Positions 42,134 through 50,091 of a stretch of 64,000 bases of DNA are shown here, piece by piece; positions within the stretch are counted from its first letter, which is position 1, and every line of letters starts with the position of its first letter. The DNA comes from JAIEPW01 sp964471915 (lineage in GTDB: Bacteria > Acidobacteriota > Terriglobia > Bryobacterales > Bryobacteraceae): assembly GCA_964471915.1 (NCBI GenBank), contig CAYYID010000001.1:186001-250000 (forward strand), in the 5' to 3' direction. The position numbers were made by a program, and so were the translations under genes. Under the pieces are notes generated by a model. It was not told the DNA's origin, made no database searches, and saw only the letters and a list, made by a program, of their open reading frames with translations.

Positions 42134-44494
42134 ATGCGGAAACTGGCTGTCCTGTGTCTCGTCCTGCTCGCGCCCGCCCAGCAGCGCTTCAACCTCTCCA
42201 TCGACAACATCATGCGCGGACCCGAGCTGGTCGGCTATGAGCCCTCGTCCCCCCGCTGGTCCGGCGACGGCCAGCGCGTCTTCTTCCAATGGAAGCAAGC
42301 CGCCGATCCGCTGGCGCAGCCCATGGACACCTGGGTAGTGAACCGCGACGGCTCGGGTCTCCGCAAGCTCTCCGAAGACGAGGCACGGCAGGCGCCGCCA
42401 GCCAGCGCCGTCTTCACCCGCGACCGCCGGCGCGCCGTCTACGTCACCGGCGGCGACCTCTATCTCTACGACTTCACCAAAGACGCCGCGCGCCGCCTCA
42501 CCAAGACCGGCGAGACCGAGAACGGACCCCACTTCACGCACGACGAACAGTCCGTGTGCTTCGCGCGCGGCGGCAACCTCTACCGCCTGACGCTGCAGGA
42601 CGGCTTCCTCGAGCAGCTCACCGACATCCGCCCCGCCGGCGCGGCGCCCGCCGCCGGCGGTCCCGCGCCGCCCTTCCGCGGCGCAGCCGAGCTGATGTCG
42701 GGCGGCCGCGAAGGCGAGCAGAAGGGCACCGACAGCCAGGAGTTCCTCAAGAAAGAAGAAAAGGAACTGCTCGCTGTCGTCCGCGAGCGCGCCAAGCTCC
42801 GCGAAGAGGCCGAGGCTCGCCGCAAACGCGAGAACCCCCGCAAGCCCTTCACGCTGGGACCGCGCCAGAACGCCGCGCAGTTGCGTCTCTCGCCCGACGG
42901 CAAGACTGTCGCCGCGCTGATCGTCGAAACCGACACCCGCACCAAGACCGCCGCCGTGCCGAACTACGTCACTGAGGACGGCTATACCGCCAACCTCCCC
43001 ACGCGCAACAAGGTGGGCGACGAGCAGCCGAAGAACCGCCTCGCGATCCTCGATGTCGCCACCGGCGAGTCGAAGTGGGTTGACCACGGCCAGAAGCTCG
43101 CCGGCGACGCGAAAAAAGAGCGCCCCGCTCAGCTCTCGCTGCCCCTGTGGAGCGAGGACGGCTCCAAAGCGATCGTCGTCGCCCGCGCTTCCGACAACAA
43201 GGACCGCTGGATCCTAGCGCTCGACCCCGCCACGGCGCAGACCCGCGTTCTCTTCTCGGATCATGACGACGCCTGGCTCGGCGGCCCCGGTTCCGGCACC
43301 CTCGGCTGGCTGAAGGACAATCGCACCCTCTATTTCCAGAGCGAGCGCGACGGCTTCGCGCACCTCTATTCCGTCGCCTTCGACGGCGGCGACCCGAAGC
43401 AGCTCACCGCGGGTAAGTTCGAGGTCACCGATGTGGAACTCTCGCACGACGGCTCCCGGTTCTGGCTCACCACCAGCGAAGGCAGCCCGTTCGAGCGGCA
43501 CTTCTACTCGATGCCCGCCGGGGGCGGCGAGCGCAAGCGGATCACGTCCGCCGCCGGCAGCCACCGCGTCACCCTCTCGCCCGACGAAACGTGGCTCGCC
43601 AATCTCTATTCGTTCACCACGAAGCCCACCGAGCTGTACACGATGGAGAACCGTGCCGGCGCTTCGCCGAAGCAGCTCACTGCTTCGCCCACGGCCGAGT
43701 GGTCCTCTTACAAATGGACCGAGGGCCAGCTCGTCGAGATCCCCGCTCGGGACGGCGCGAAAGTCCCGGCGCAGTTGCTCAAGCCCGCGAACTTTAAGAA
43801 GGGCGGGCCCGCGGTCATCTTCGTCCACGGCGCGGGCTACCTGCAGAACGTCCACCGCTGGTGGTCGAACTACTACCGCGAGTACATGTTCCACCACTTC
43901 CTGGTCGAGAACGGCTACGCCGTGCTGAACATCGACTACCGCGCCTCCGCCGGCTACGGGCGCGACTGGCGCACCGGCATCTACCGCTTCATGGGCGGCA
44001 AGGACCTCGACGACCACGTCGACGGCGCGAAGTGGCTGGTCGAAACCCAGGGCGTCGACCCGAAACGCATCGGCATCTACGGCGGCAGCTACGGCGGGTT
44101 CATCACCCTGATGGGTATGTTCACCACTCCGGGGACCTTCGCCGCCGGCGCCGCGCTCCGCCCGGTCACCGACTGGGCGCACTACAACCACCCCTACACT
44201 TCGAACATTCTCAATCTGCCGCAGAGCGACACCGAGGCGTACCGCAAGTCGTCTCCCATTTACCACGCCCAGAACCTCAAGGGCGCGCTGCTCATTGCGC
44301 ACGGCATGGTGGACGTCAACGTCCACTACCAGGACAGCGTGCGCCTGGTCCAGCGGCTGATCGAGCTGCGCAAGGAGAATTGGGAGTTCGCCTCCTACCC
44401 CGTGGAGGACCATGGCTTCGTCCAGCCCACCAGTTGGGCCGACGAGTACAAGCGGATCTTCAAGCTGTTCGAGACGAACCTGAAGGCGAAATAG
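42134..44494 (+). CDS. S9-family peptidase, DPP IV-like (secreted)
   Basis: 786 residues from ATG 42134 with signal peptide MRKLAVLCLVLLAPAQ. An N-terminal beta-propeller is interrupted by a charged helical insert (about 180-260, KKEEKELLAVVRERAKLREE). Catalytic domain: GGSYGG with Ser652, HGMVDVNVHYQ with Asp727, and EDHGFVQP with His760. The size and arrangement match dipeptidyl aminopeptidase/acylaminoacyl-peptidase enzymes of the periplasm. It has two small membrane or secreted genes just downstream. It is a distant paralog of the S9 peptidase at 17845. Confidence 0.93.
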   Translation: MRKLAVLCLVLLAPAQQRFNLSIDNIMRGPELVGYEPSSPRWSGDGQRVFFQWKQAADPLAQPMDTWVVNRDGSGLRKLSEDEARQAPPASAVFTRDRRRAVYVTGGDLYLYDFTKDAARRLTKTGETENGPHFTHDEQSVCFARGGNLYRLTLQDGFLEQLTDIRPAGAAPAAGGPAPPFRGAAELMSGGREGEQKGTDSQEFLKKEEKELLAVVRERAKLREEAEARRKRENPRKPFTLGPRQNAAQLRLSPDGKTVAALIVETDTRTKTAAVPNYVTEDGYTANLPTRNKVGDEQPKNRLAILDVATGESKWVDHGQKLAGDAKKERPAQLSLPLWSEDGSKAIVVARASDNKDRWILALDPATAQTRVLFSDHDDAWLGGPGSGTLGWLKDNRTLYFQSERDGFAHLYSVAFDGGDPKQLTAGKFEVTDVELSHDGSRFWLTTSEGSPFERHFYSMPAGGGERKRITSAAGSHRVTLSPDETWLANLYSFTTKPTELYTMENRAGASPKQLTASPTAEWSSYKWTEGQLVEIPARDGAKVPAQLLKPANFKKGGPAVIFVHGAGYLQNVHRWWSNYYREYMFHHFLVENGYAVLNIDYRASAGYGRDWRTGIYRFMGGKDLDDHVDGAKWLVETQGVDPKRIGIYGGSYGGFITLMGMFTTPGTFAAGAALRPVTDWAHYNHPYTSNILNLPQSDTEAYRKSSPIYHAQNLKGALLIAHGMVDVNVHYQDSVRLVQRLIELRKENWEFASYPVEDHGFVQPTSWADEYKRIFKLFETNLKAK

Positions 44495-44495
44495 C

Positions 44496-44894
44496 ATGCT
44501 GCGGGCGGTGCTGGCGCGTGGGGCATTGGCGTGGGTGCTGCTGATCGGCCTGGAGACCGTCCACGGCATCCTGCGGACCCTGCTGCTCGCGCCCCGCCTC
44601 GGCGATTTCCGCTCCCGCCAGGTCAGCGTCTTCACCGGGCTGGCCATCATCTTCGCCGTCGCTTGGTTCACCAGCCGGTGGCGCGGCGCGCCGTCGCCGC
44701 AAGCCGAACTGCGCACCGGCGCGCTGTGGGTGGCGCTCACGCTCGGCTTCGAAGTCGGCCTGGGGCGCCTGCTGGGCTTTCCCTGGTCGCGCATCTTCGA
44801 GGACTACGACGTCTCGCGCGGCGGCCTGCTCGCCTTCGGGATGCTCGGCCTGTTTCTCGCTCCGTGGCTCGCACGCCGCCTCCACCGCGGATAG
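44496..44894 (+). CDS. Small membrane protein of unknown function
   Basis: 132 residues, four predicted spans (ALAWVLLIGLETVHGIL, VFTGLAIIFAVAWFTS, GALWVALTLGFEVGLGRLL, LLAFGMLGLFLAPWLA). The charged segment SRIFEDYDVSRGG before the last span may be a loop. It begins two bases after the peptidase stop, so it is in that operon. No named family recognised. Confidence 0.7.
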   Translation: MLRAVLARGALAWVLLIGLETVHGILRTLLLAPRLGDFRSRQVSVFTGLAIIFAVAWFTSRWRGAPSPQAELRTGALWVALTLGFEVGLGRLLGFPWSRIFEDYDVSRGGLLAFGMLGLFLAPWLARRLHRG

Positions 44895-44906
44895 ACTAAC
44901 GGGATC

Positions 44907-45374
44907 ATGCGCCTCGCTCTCCTGCTGCTCGCGCTACCGTTGCTCGCCCAAGATGTCTCGAAACGCCTCGTCGGGACCTGGCGGCTCGTGACCTACGACC
45001 GCCAGCTCCCGAACGGCGAGGTCTACTACCCGCTCGGCAAGGACGCCAGGGGACGCCTCACCTACGACGCCCAGGGCCGCATGACCGCGCAGTTGATGCA
45101 GCCGGACCGCCCGCAGTTCTCGCGCCCGCAGTCGCGCGACGGCTCCGAGGAGCAGATCGTCAAGGCGTACCGCGGCTACCTCGCTTATTACGGCACCTAC
45201 ACCGTGCAGGAGAAGGACGGCTACATCCTGCACAAAGTCGAGGCGAGCCTCTATCCCAACTGGGTTGGCGGCAACCAGAAACGGTTCTTCCGGTTTGAAG
45301 GCGAGCGCCTGGTGCTGGAGGCCGACGCGCAGGCGCTCGGCAGGTCCCGGCTGGTGTGGGAGAAGCTCCCGTAG
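44907..45374 (+). CDS. Secreted lipocalin-like domain protein
   Basis: 155 residues with signal peptide MRLALLLLALPLLAQ. The fold starts with LVGTWRLVTYDRQLPNG, the typical GTW motif of the lipocalin-like (Lipocalin_5) domain, then GRLTYDAQGRMTAQLM, YLAYYGTYTVQEKDG and RFFRFEGERLVLEAD. Members bind small hydrophobic molecules or are of unknown role. It is 12 bp from the preceding gene and closes the S9 operon. REP elements follow. Confidence 0.82.
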   Translation: MRLALLLLALPLLAQDVSKRLVGTWRLVTYDRQLPNGEVYYPLGKDARGRLTYDAQGRMTAQLMQPDRPQFSRPQSRDGSEEQIVKAYRGYLAYYGTYTVQEKDGYILHKVEASLYPNWVGGNQKRFFRFEGERLVLEADAQALGRSRLVWEKLP

Positions 45375-45443
45375 CGGGCGACAAGCACCCTAACCGATCC
45401 CGACAAGCCCATTACCCACACCCAACCAAAACTCAACCCAAAC

Positions 45444-45471
45444 GGGGCCGCGACCGTCAGGGAGCGGCAAG
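45444..45471 (+). repeat. REP-like element R1
   Basis: A single 28-bp copy of the local repeat, which runs GGGGCCGCGACC, then GTCAGGGAGCGGCAAG. It lies 58 bp before the FGE-like gene at 45530. The following 45 bp share with the upstream region of the second FGE-like gene an accgttcatggcaaaat string. Confidence 0.78.
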
Positions 45472-45529
45472 CCCGGTTTGGTTCGAGGCGAGCGCCCTTG
45501 ACCGTTCATGGCAAAATGTGGATTCTGCC

Positions 45530-46402
45530 GTGACCCGACTTACCTTCGCTTCCCTGTTCGCCGCCGCGCTGTGCGCCCAGCAATCGCCCAAAGCTGGCGA
45601 TATCAAGACGAATCCGAAAGACGGCTTGCGCTACGCCTGGGTGCCGCCCGGCGCCTTCCGCATGGGCTGCGCGAACGGTGACGCCGAATGCGATGACGAC
45701 GAAAGCCCCGCTCACGCGGTGCGCATCACCCGCGGATTCTGGATGGGCCAGACCGAAGTGCCCGTGGCAGCCTACAAGCGGTACCTGCGGGCGGCCGGCG
45801 GGTCCCTGCCGCCGGAGCCGAAGTTCAGCAGCCTGGCGCTCAACACCGGGTGGGCAGCGGATAACCTGCCGATGAACATGGTCTCCTGGAACGACGCGCG
45901 GGACTATTGCCGCTGGGCGGGTCTGCGCTTGCCCACGGAAACCGAGTGGGAGTATGCCGCGCGAGCCGGTTCCCCGGCAGCCCAGCCCGCTGCGATCGAC
46001 GAACTCGCCTGGTACGCGGATAACAGCGGGGACCGCCGGATCGACAGCCAGAGCCTCTGGGAGCGGGAGTCGAACAACTTCGATGCGCGGCTGGCCGCCA
46101 ATGCGAACCGCCCGCGGCCGGGCGCGCAGAAGCGGCCCAACGGCTTTCAGTTGTATGACATGCTCGGCAACCTGTGGGAGTGGGTCGCGGACTGGTATAG
46201 CGCCGGCGAGTACGGCAACCGCGGTTCCCGCGAGGTCTCCGACCCGCAGGGTCCGCCCGCCGGAGAGAGAAGAACGATGCGCGGTGCTTCCAGTTACAAC
46301 GACCCGCGGGACGTCCGGTTCTCGAATCGGAACAGCAACGCGCCAGCGAACCGCTTTGGCGTGGTCGGGTTTCGCTGCAGCGGCGAGCTGCCCTCCCCGT
46401 AG
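45530..46402 (+). CDS. Formylglycine-generating-enzyme-like (SUMF1 domain) protein, secreted
   Basis: 290 residues starting at GTG 45530; an ATG at 45508 is in another frame. Signal peptide MTRLTFASLFAAALCAQ. The domain shows YAWVPPGAFRMGC, RITRGFWMGQTEVPVAAY, WNDARDYCRWAGLRLPTETE, YDMLGNLWEWVADWY and GFRCSGE at the end. SUMF1-domain proteins include sulfatase-activating enzymes and many unrelated oxidases or binding proteins. Here the conserved FGE cysteine pair is not complete, so true FGE activity is doubtful. It is a close paralog of the truncated gene at 46522. Confidence 0.86.
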   Translation: MTRLTFASLFAAALCAQQSPKAGDIKTNPKDGLRYAWVPPGAFRMGCANGDAECDDDESPAHAVRITRGFWMGQTEVPVAAYKRYLRAAGGSLPPEPKFSSLALNTGWAADNLPMNMVSWNDARDYCRWAGLRLPTETEWEYAARAGSPAAQPAAIDELAWYADNSGDRRIDSQSLWERESNNFDARLAANANRPRPGAQKRPNGFQLYDMLGNLWEWVADWYSAGEYGNRGSREVSDPQGPPAGERRTMRGASSYNDPRDVRFSNRNSNAPANRFGVVGFRCSGELPSP

Positions 46403-46421
46403 TCCTTTTCTCATTCGCAAC

Positions 46422-46510
46422 GGGGCCGCGACCGTTAGGGAGCGGCAAGGGCCGGAACCATTGACCGCAGGCTCTTCCGGTCCTTGCCGCTCCCTAACCG
46501 GCGCGGCCCC
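46422..46510. repeat. REP-like inverted pair R2
   Basis: A direct copy (46422-46449) and an inverted copy (46483-46510) separated by 33 bp, in head-in orientation: the GCGGCAAG ends face each other. The second copy has a small CGGC/GGTC difference. It lies directly upstream of the truncated FGE-like gene. Confidence 0.85.
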
Positions 46511-46521
46511 GTTCACCGTTC

Positions 46522-47193
46522 ATGGCAAAATACGAAACTGCTGTGACCCGATTCGCCCTCGCGTCCCTGTTCGCCGCCGCGCTGTGCGCCCAGCAGACAC
46601 CCGCGCCCTGCCTGGACCGCCCGGAAGCCGACCGCCCCTACAGCCGCGAGCGCCTGCTCAACGTCGTGCGCGACCAGACCCCGGCGCGTGCGGCGTATCT
46701 GATCCGCACGTGCGGCATCCGCACGCCGTGGTCCGAGGAGTTGAATCAGGCGCTGCGCGAAGCGGGCGCGGAAGACAGCGTGGTGCTGGCCGTCCGGGAG
46801 AAAGCGCCGGAACCGCCGCCGCCGAAGCCCATTCCCGCCGGACCCAAAGTCGGCGACGTCAAAGTGAATCCGAAAGACGGCTTGCGCTACGCCTGGGTGC
46901 CGCCTGGAACCTTCCGCATGGGCTGCTCGGATGGCGACACCGAGTGCTTTGACCGCGAAAAGCCCGCGCACGCGGCGGGCGGCGAAGCCGCCCCGGAAAT
47001 TTTCAGCAGTCCGACCTGGGGCTTGCCGCTCCCTAACGGTCGCGGCCCCGTTGCGCACCTCATAGTGGCCACCACCAAAACAGGGGCGCGACCGTTAGGG
47101 AGCGGCAAGCCCCGGCAAGCCTCCGCAAGCTCCCGGAGAACTTTTCCCCGCCCCGGCCACTATCTTGTGTGCCGAACACGCCCGCGTATCTGA
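46522..47193 (+). pseudogene. FGE-like paralog truncated at a REP element
   Basis: The frame starts MAKYETAVTRFALASLFAAA and has a signal peptide and a helical N-terminal module (about residues 30-85, with RERLLNVVRDQTPARAAYLI) not present in the neighbour. The SUMF1 domain begins (YAWVPPGTFRMGCSDGD) but similarity stops near nucleotide 46977. The rest of the frame crosses REP pair R3 and ends after about 70 unrelated residues. At least 85 percent of the catalytic domain is missing. The truncation coincides with the insertion or rearrangement of the REP/transposase unit. Confidence 0.83.
47022..47109. repeat. REP-like inverted pair R3
   Basis: An inverted copy (47022-47049), a 33-bp spacer, and a direct copy (47083-47109) in head-out orientation: the GGCCCC ends face each other. 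The spacer contains a GTGG..CACCAC palindrome. It is 59 bp before the transposase gene and nearly identical to pair R4. Confidence 0.88.
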
Positions 47194-47696
47194 TCACCTT
47201 CTCCTGCTACGGCCACATCGTCCACGGCGACGCTCCGTACTCGGTCGACCGCGCCCACAACGGTTACCGCCAGGCCTCGGTGAACATCAGCGCCCGCCGG
47301 TCGGAATACCAGCGCGGCTTGATGTGGGAGGCTCCCTACCGGCTGGACCGGCTGCGCGGGGAAGCGGTAGTCGCGGCCATCCGCGAGGTAGCCGCGTATC
47401 GGGACTGGTACGTGCACGCGGCGCACGCGCGGCCCACGCATGTGCACGTCGTGGTAGATGCTCCGGGATACCGCCCGGAGCCGGTGATGAATCAGTTCAA
47501 AGCCTACGCGACCCGCCGCCTGACGCAACTGGCGGGCGAGGCATTGCGCACCCATCGGTGGTCGCGGCACGGCAGCACCCGGTATCTGTGGACCGCCGAG
47601 AGCGTGCTCGCGGCGATCCACTATGTTATCGACGGCCAGGGCGGGCAGCCCGCCTGGTTCCAGGCCAGCGGCGCGGTGCCTGCGGCTCCAAGGTAA
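47169..47696 (+). CDS. REP-associated Y1 transposase (IS200-like, RAYT type)
   Basis: 175 residues from GTG 47169. The HUH motif is in THVHVVVDA (two histidines flanking a hydrophobic residue) at about residue 97, and the nucleophilic tyrosine candidate is in NQFKAYATRRL at about residue 119. The fold order FSCYGH, then HVHVVV, then YLWTAESVLAAIHYVIDGQG fits Y1_Tnp. The full-length domain indicates an intact catalytic unit. The gene is flanked by near-identical inverted REP pairs (R3 at 59 bp upstream, R4 at 44 bp downstream), the arrangement known for RAYTs that mobilise or maintain REP elements. Confidence 0.88.
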   Translation: MPNTPAYLITFSCYGHIVHGDAPYSVDRAHNGYRQASVNISARRSEYQRGLMWEAPYRLDRLRGEAVVAAIREVAAYRDWYVHAAHARPTHVHVVVDAPGYRPEPVMNQFKAYATRRLTQLAGEALRTHRWSRHGSTRYLWTAESVLAAIHYVIDGQGGQPAWFQASGAVPAAPR

Positions 47697-47740
47697 TGTC
47701 GTATGGCTCTTGCCGGCTCTTGCCGCTCAGGTTATTGGCT

Positions 47741-47828
47741 CTTGCCGCTCCCTGACGGTCGCGGCCCCGTTTGCGCACCTCATAGTGGTCACCACCAAAC
47801 AGGGCCGCGACCGTCAGGGAGCGGCAAG
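47741..47828. repeat. REP-like inverted pair R4
   Basis: An inverted copy (47741-47768), a 33-bp spacer almost equal to that of R3, and a direct copy (47802-47828). Upstream (47708-47732) and downstream (47829-47870) shorter CTTGCCGC/GCCGGCAAG fragments repeat. It lies between the transposase stop and the kinase stop and could act as a transcription barrier for both. Confidence 0.88.
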
Positions 47829-47873
47829 TGCCGGCAAGTGCCAGCAAGGGCCGGCAAGCCCCGGCAAAGGACC

Positions 47874-49436
47874 TCACTGCGACTCCCGGCGCTTCTGGAT
47901 CAACTTCTTCTGCGCCTGCAATCGCTGCGAGTCCCGATACTCGCCGAGCCACAGATCCACCAGTCGCTCCGCGTCCGCGAAGTCGCCCCGGTCCGACAGG
48001 ACCCCGACCCGCTCCTCCACCTCGCTTTCGACGGACCGCCGCATCGCCGCCAGACGCGCCGGACCGTCCGGTGCCTGCCGGTAGTGTTGCAACGCGCCGG
48101 CGAAGTCGCCGCGGTCGCGCGCGGCATCGCCTTCCTTCAAATGATCGACGGCCGGAACCGCCGGCTTGGCGGGTTCTTCCGTTTTCGTTACGGCGGGCGC
48201 GGGCTTCTGCGGCTCCGGCTTGGGCTGCGCCGGTTCCGGTTTGCGCGCTTCGTCTTTGCGGGGCTCTTCTTTTTTGCGAGGCTCTTCCTTGCGCGCCACT
48301 TCTCTCGGCGGCGCTGGCTTCGGCGCTCCTGGTTCCCGCCGCGTCTCCGGTTGCGGCTTCGGTTCGTCGATCTTCTTTTCCACCACCGGCGCCGGCGCCG
48401 GCGGGACCTCCGTCCGCGTCGCCAGCCACGTCCCCAACGCGGCCGCCGCAACCGCCGGAGCCACGACCAACGCCCAGGGGAACCGCCTCTTCTGAGCCGC
48501 CACTGGCGGAGGCGCCGGCGCAACCGGCGGCCGTGACACTGGCGCCTCGGGCGGCGCCGGACGCAGCATCGCTTCCAACCGCGTGATCACGGCGTCCGCG
48601 CTCGGCGGGCGGTTCTCCCGCTGCGGCGCCAGCAGCTCCACCACCAACTGGTCGAGCGCCGCCGGGATTCCGGAGCGCACCGCGCCCGGCCGCGGCGCGG
48701 GCATGCTGTTCACCCGGTGCAGGAACGGCAGCACGTCGTCGACATCCTCGAAAGCCTTGCGGCCCGTGAGCATGCGGAAGAGCGTCGCGCCCAGCGCATA
48801 CAGATCGGTGCGGGCGTCCTGATGCTTGCCGGACGAAAGCCACTGTTCCGGCGCGGCATAACCCACCGAACCCATCACCACGGACTTGCTGCCGGTAGTT
48901 GCGGTGTGGTCCGCCGCGATGCCGAAGTCGATCAGCTTGGCCTGCAGGCGTCCGCCGGAGCGGTCCAGCAGCACGTTCTCCGGCTTGATGTCGCGGTGGA
49001 TCAGCCCGGCGTCATGCGCCGCCTTCAGCCCCTGCGCCATTTGGAGCCCGATGTCCATGGCCTCGGGAATGCCCAACGCGCCCTGCTGGTTGATCAGCGT
49101 GTCCAGGTCGCCGCCGTCGACGAACTCCATCACGAGGATCAGATAGCCGTCCTCGGTCTGGGTCATGTGCTCGACTTTTACGATATTCGGGCAGGCATTC
49201 AGCCGCCGGATCGCCTGGCCCTCGCGGATGAATTTGCGGACGAAGGTCTCGTCGGCGGCAAATTCCTCGTGCAGCCGCTTGATGACGTGCACGGAATCGA
49301 GGAACCGGTGCCGGGCGCGATAGGCGGTCCCGAAGCCGCCGCGTCCGAGCTTCCGCTCGATGACGTAGTCGCCCTTCACGATGGTGCCGGGCGGCCACTT
49401 GTCGGCAGGTCCGAAGATGGGCGGTTCGGAACTCAT
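47874..49436 (-). CDS. Membrane-anchored serine/threonine protein kinase
   Basis: 520 residues from ATG 49436. Hanks-type kinase domain (about residues 20-285): GRGGFGTAY glycine loop, the ATP lysine in VIKRL, HRDIKPENVLL catalytic loop, IDFGIAA (DFG) and APEQW. A Pro/Ala linker, then a membrane span (FPWALVVAPAVAAAALG, about 325-340), then a long Lys/Glu/Pro-rich low-complexity region (about 350-430) and a C-terminal TPR-like helical pair. Intact catalytic residues predict activity. It signals across the inner membrane; targets unknown. Its stop lies 45 bp from the last REP copy. Confidence 0.94.
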   Translation of the reverse strand: MSSEPPIFGPADKWPPGTIVKGDYVIERKLGRGGFGTAYRARHRFLDSVHVIKRLHEEFAADETFVRKFIREGQAIRRLNACPNIVKVEHMTQTEDGYLILVMEFVDGGDLDTLINQQGALGIPEAMDIGLQMAQGLKAAHDAGLIHRDIKPENVLLDRSGGRLQAKLIDFGIAADHTATTGSKSVVMGSVGYAAPEQWLSSGKHQDARTDLYALGATLFRMLTGRKAFEDVDDVLPFLHRVNSMPAPRPGAVRSGIPAALDQLVVELLAPQRENRPPSADAVITRLEAMLRPAPPEAPVSRPPVAPAPPPVAAQKRRFPWALVVAPAVAAAALGTWLATRTEVPPAPAPVVEKKIDEPKPQPETRREPGAPKPAPPREVARKEEPRKKEEPRKDEARKPEPAQPKPEPQKPAPAVTKTEEPAKPAVPAVDHLKEGDAARDRGDFAGALQHYRQAPDGPARLAAMRRSVESEVEERVGVLSDRGDFADAERLVDLWLGEYRDSQRLQAQKKLIQKRRESQ

Positions 49437-49576
49437 GGTCCGGGAGAATAGAATATCCGATTCCGCGGCCTTGCCGGTCACAGGCCGGAATTTTGGGCTA
49501 ACTCTTTCAAAAGCCGCCGTTTCCTGAAACCGAACGGGCCGGTTTTGCGGGGCCGTGCGGTAGTATCGGCATGAGT

Positions 49577-49758
49577 GTCAGCGAGCGGCGAGCACAACTT
49601 CAACCCGTGCAGTCAATTACACGAAAATTACCGAACGAACTCCCCCCGCTCGCCCGCGCTCTCGGACCACCCGTGGCGCTTTGCCGCGCGCGTCAGCAAG
49701 CGGCAAGCACAACTTGTATCCGTGCAATCAGATACAGAAAAATTTCCAAACGAACTCC
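49577..49758. repeat. Pair of 67-bp direct repeats
   Basis: Copies at 49577-49643 and 49692-49758 align without gaps and share 55 of 67 bases. Each begins GTCAGC.AGCGGC.AGC, which resembles the GTCAGGGAGCGGCAAG half of the REP element, and ends in GAACTCC. They may be degenerate members of the same repeat lineage. Confidence 0.75.
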
Positions 49759-49766
49759 GGAGGCGC

Positions 49767-49877
49767 TCAGTCGTACACGCCCTCCACCAGCCATTGCTCT
49801 TCGGGGCGCGTGAAGCAGGCGCGGTACACGCCGCCATCGGTCAGGACCAGGTCCCACTCGTCGCGATCCCAGGGATG
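49767..49877 (-). pseudogene. Duplicated 3' end of imuB
   Basis: The minus strand encodes DRDEWDLVLTDGGVYRACFT, then RPEEQWLVEGVYD and stop, exactly the C-terminus of ImuB at 52144. The 106-bp match (49771-49876 against 52148-52253) differs at four positions, two of them silent at protein level. Upstream the frame is unrelated, so this is a fragment, not a gene. Together with the intact copy it forms direct repeats around the gene at 50092. Confidence 0.88.
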
Positions 49878-50057
49878 GCTGCCCGGACCTCCGAATCGAA
49901 CGGATCCGCATTGAACCCATCGTCGCTGGACCGGTGAGCGGACGGAAGAAACGTCCGTCGCTCCTGAAACAGTTTCCTGAAACCTAGGGGCGAGTGTTCG
50001 GAACAAGCTGCGGCCCTCGGGGTGTTTTAGACCTTGACTTCGGTGTTTTTCGCGCCG

Positions 50058-50080
50058 ATACTACGGATGTTCGGTAGTAT
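50058..50080. promoter_or_regulatory. Inverted repeat upstream of the secreted-protein gene
   Basis: ATACTAC and GTAGTAT form a perfect 7-bp inverted repeat with a 9-bp spacer, 11 bp before the ATG at 50092. It could be an operator or part of the cassette end. A TAGTATCGGC string at 49561-49570 is the inverse of GCCGATACTA at 50054-50063. Confidence 0.35.
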
Positions 50081-50091
50081 AAGGATTCACC

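Larger units (their letters stand above)
49437..50091. other. Repeat-bearing intergenic region
   Basis: About 650 bp without an intact gene. It holds two 67-bp direct repeats (49577-49643 and 49692-49758), a copy of the imuB 3' end (49767-49877), a TTGCCGC/GCGGCAA inverted repeat (49681-49706), and the small inverted repeat before the secreted-protein gene. Its composition turns AT-richer from about 49980. Confidence 0.8.

Noticed and set aside
45508..45540. ATG at 45508 as the start of the first FGE-like gene
   Set aside because: It is out of frame with the SUMF1 domain, although the same ATG context is in frame in the paralog at 46522; GTG 45530 is the in-frame start.
47623..48586. Plus-strand frames opposite the kinase linker
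   Set aside because: They reflect the repetitive Lys/Glu/Pro-rich kinase linker read on the wrong strand.
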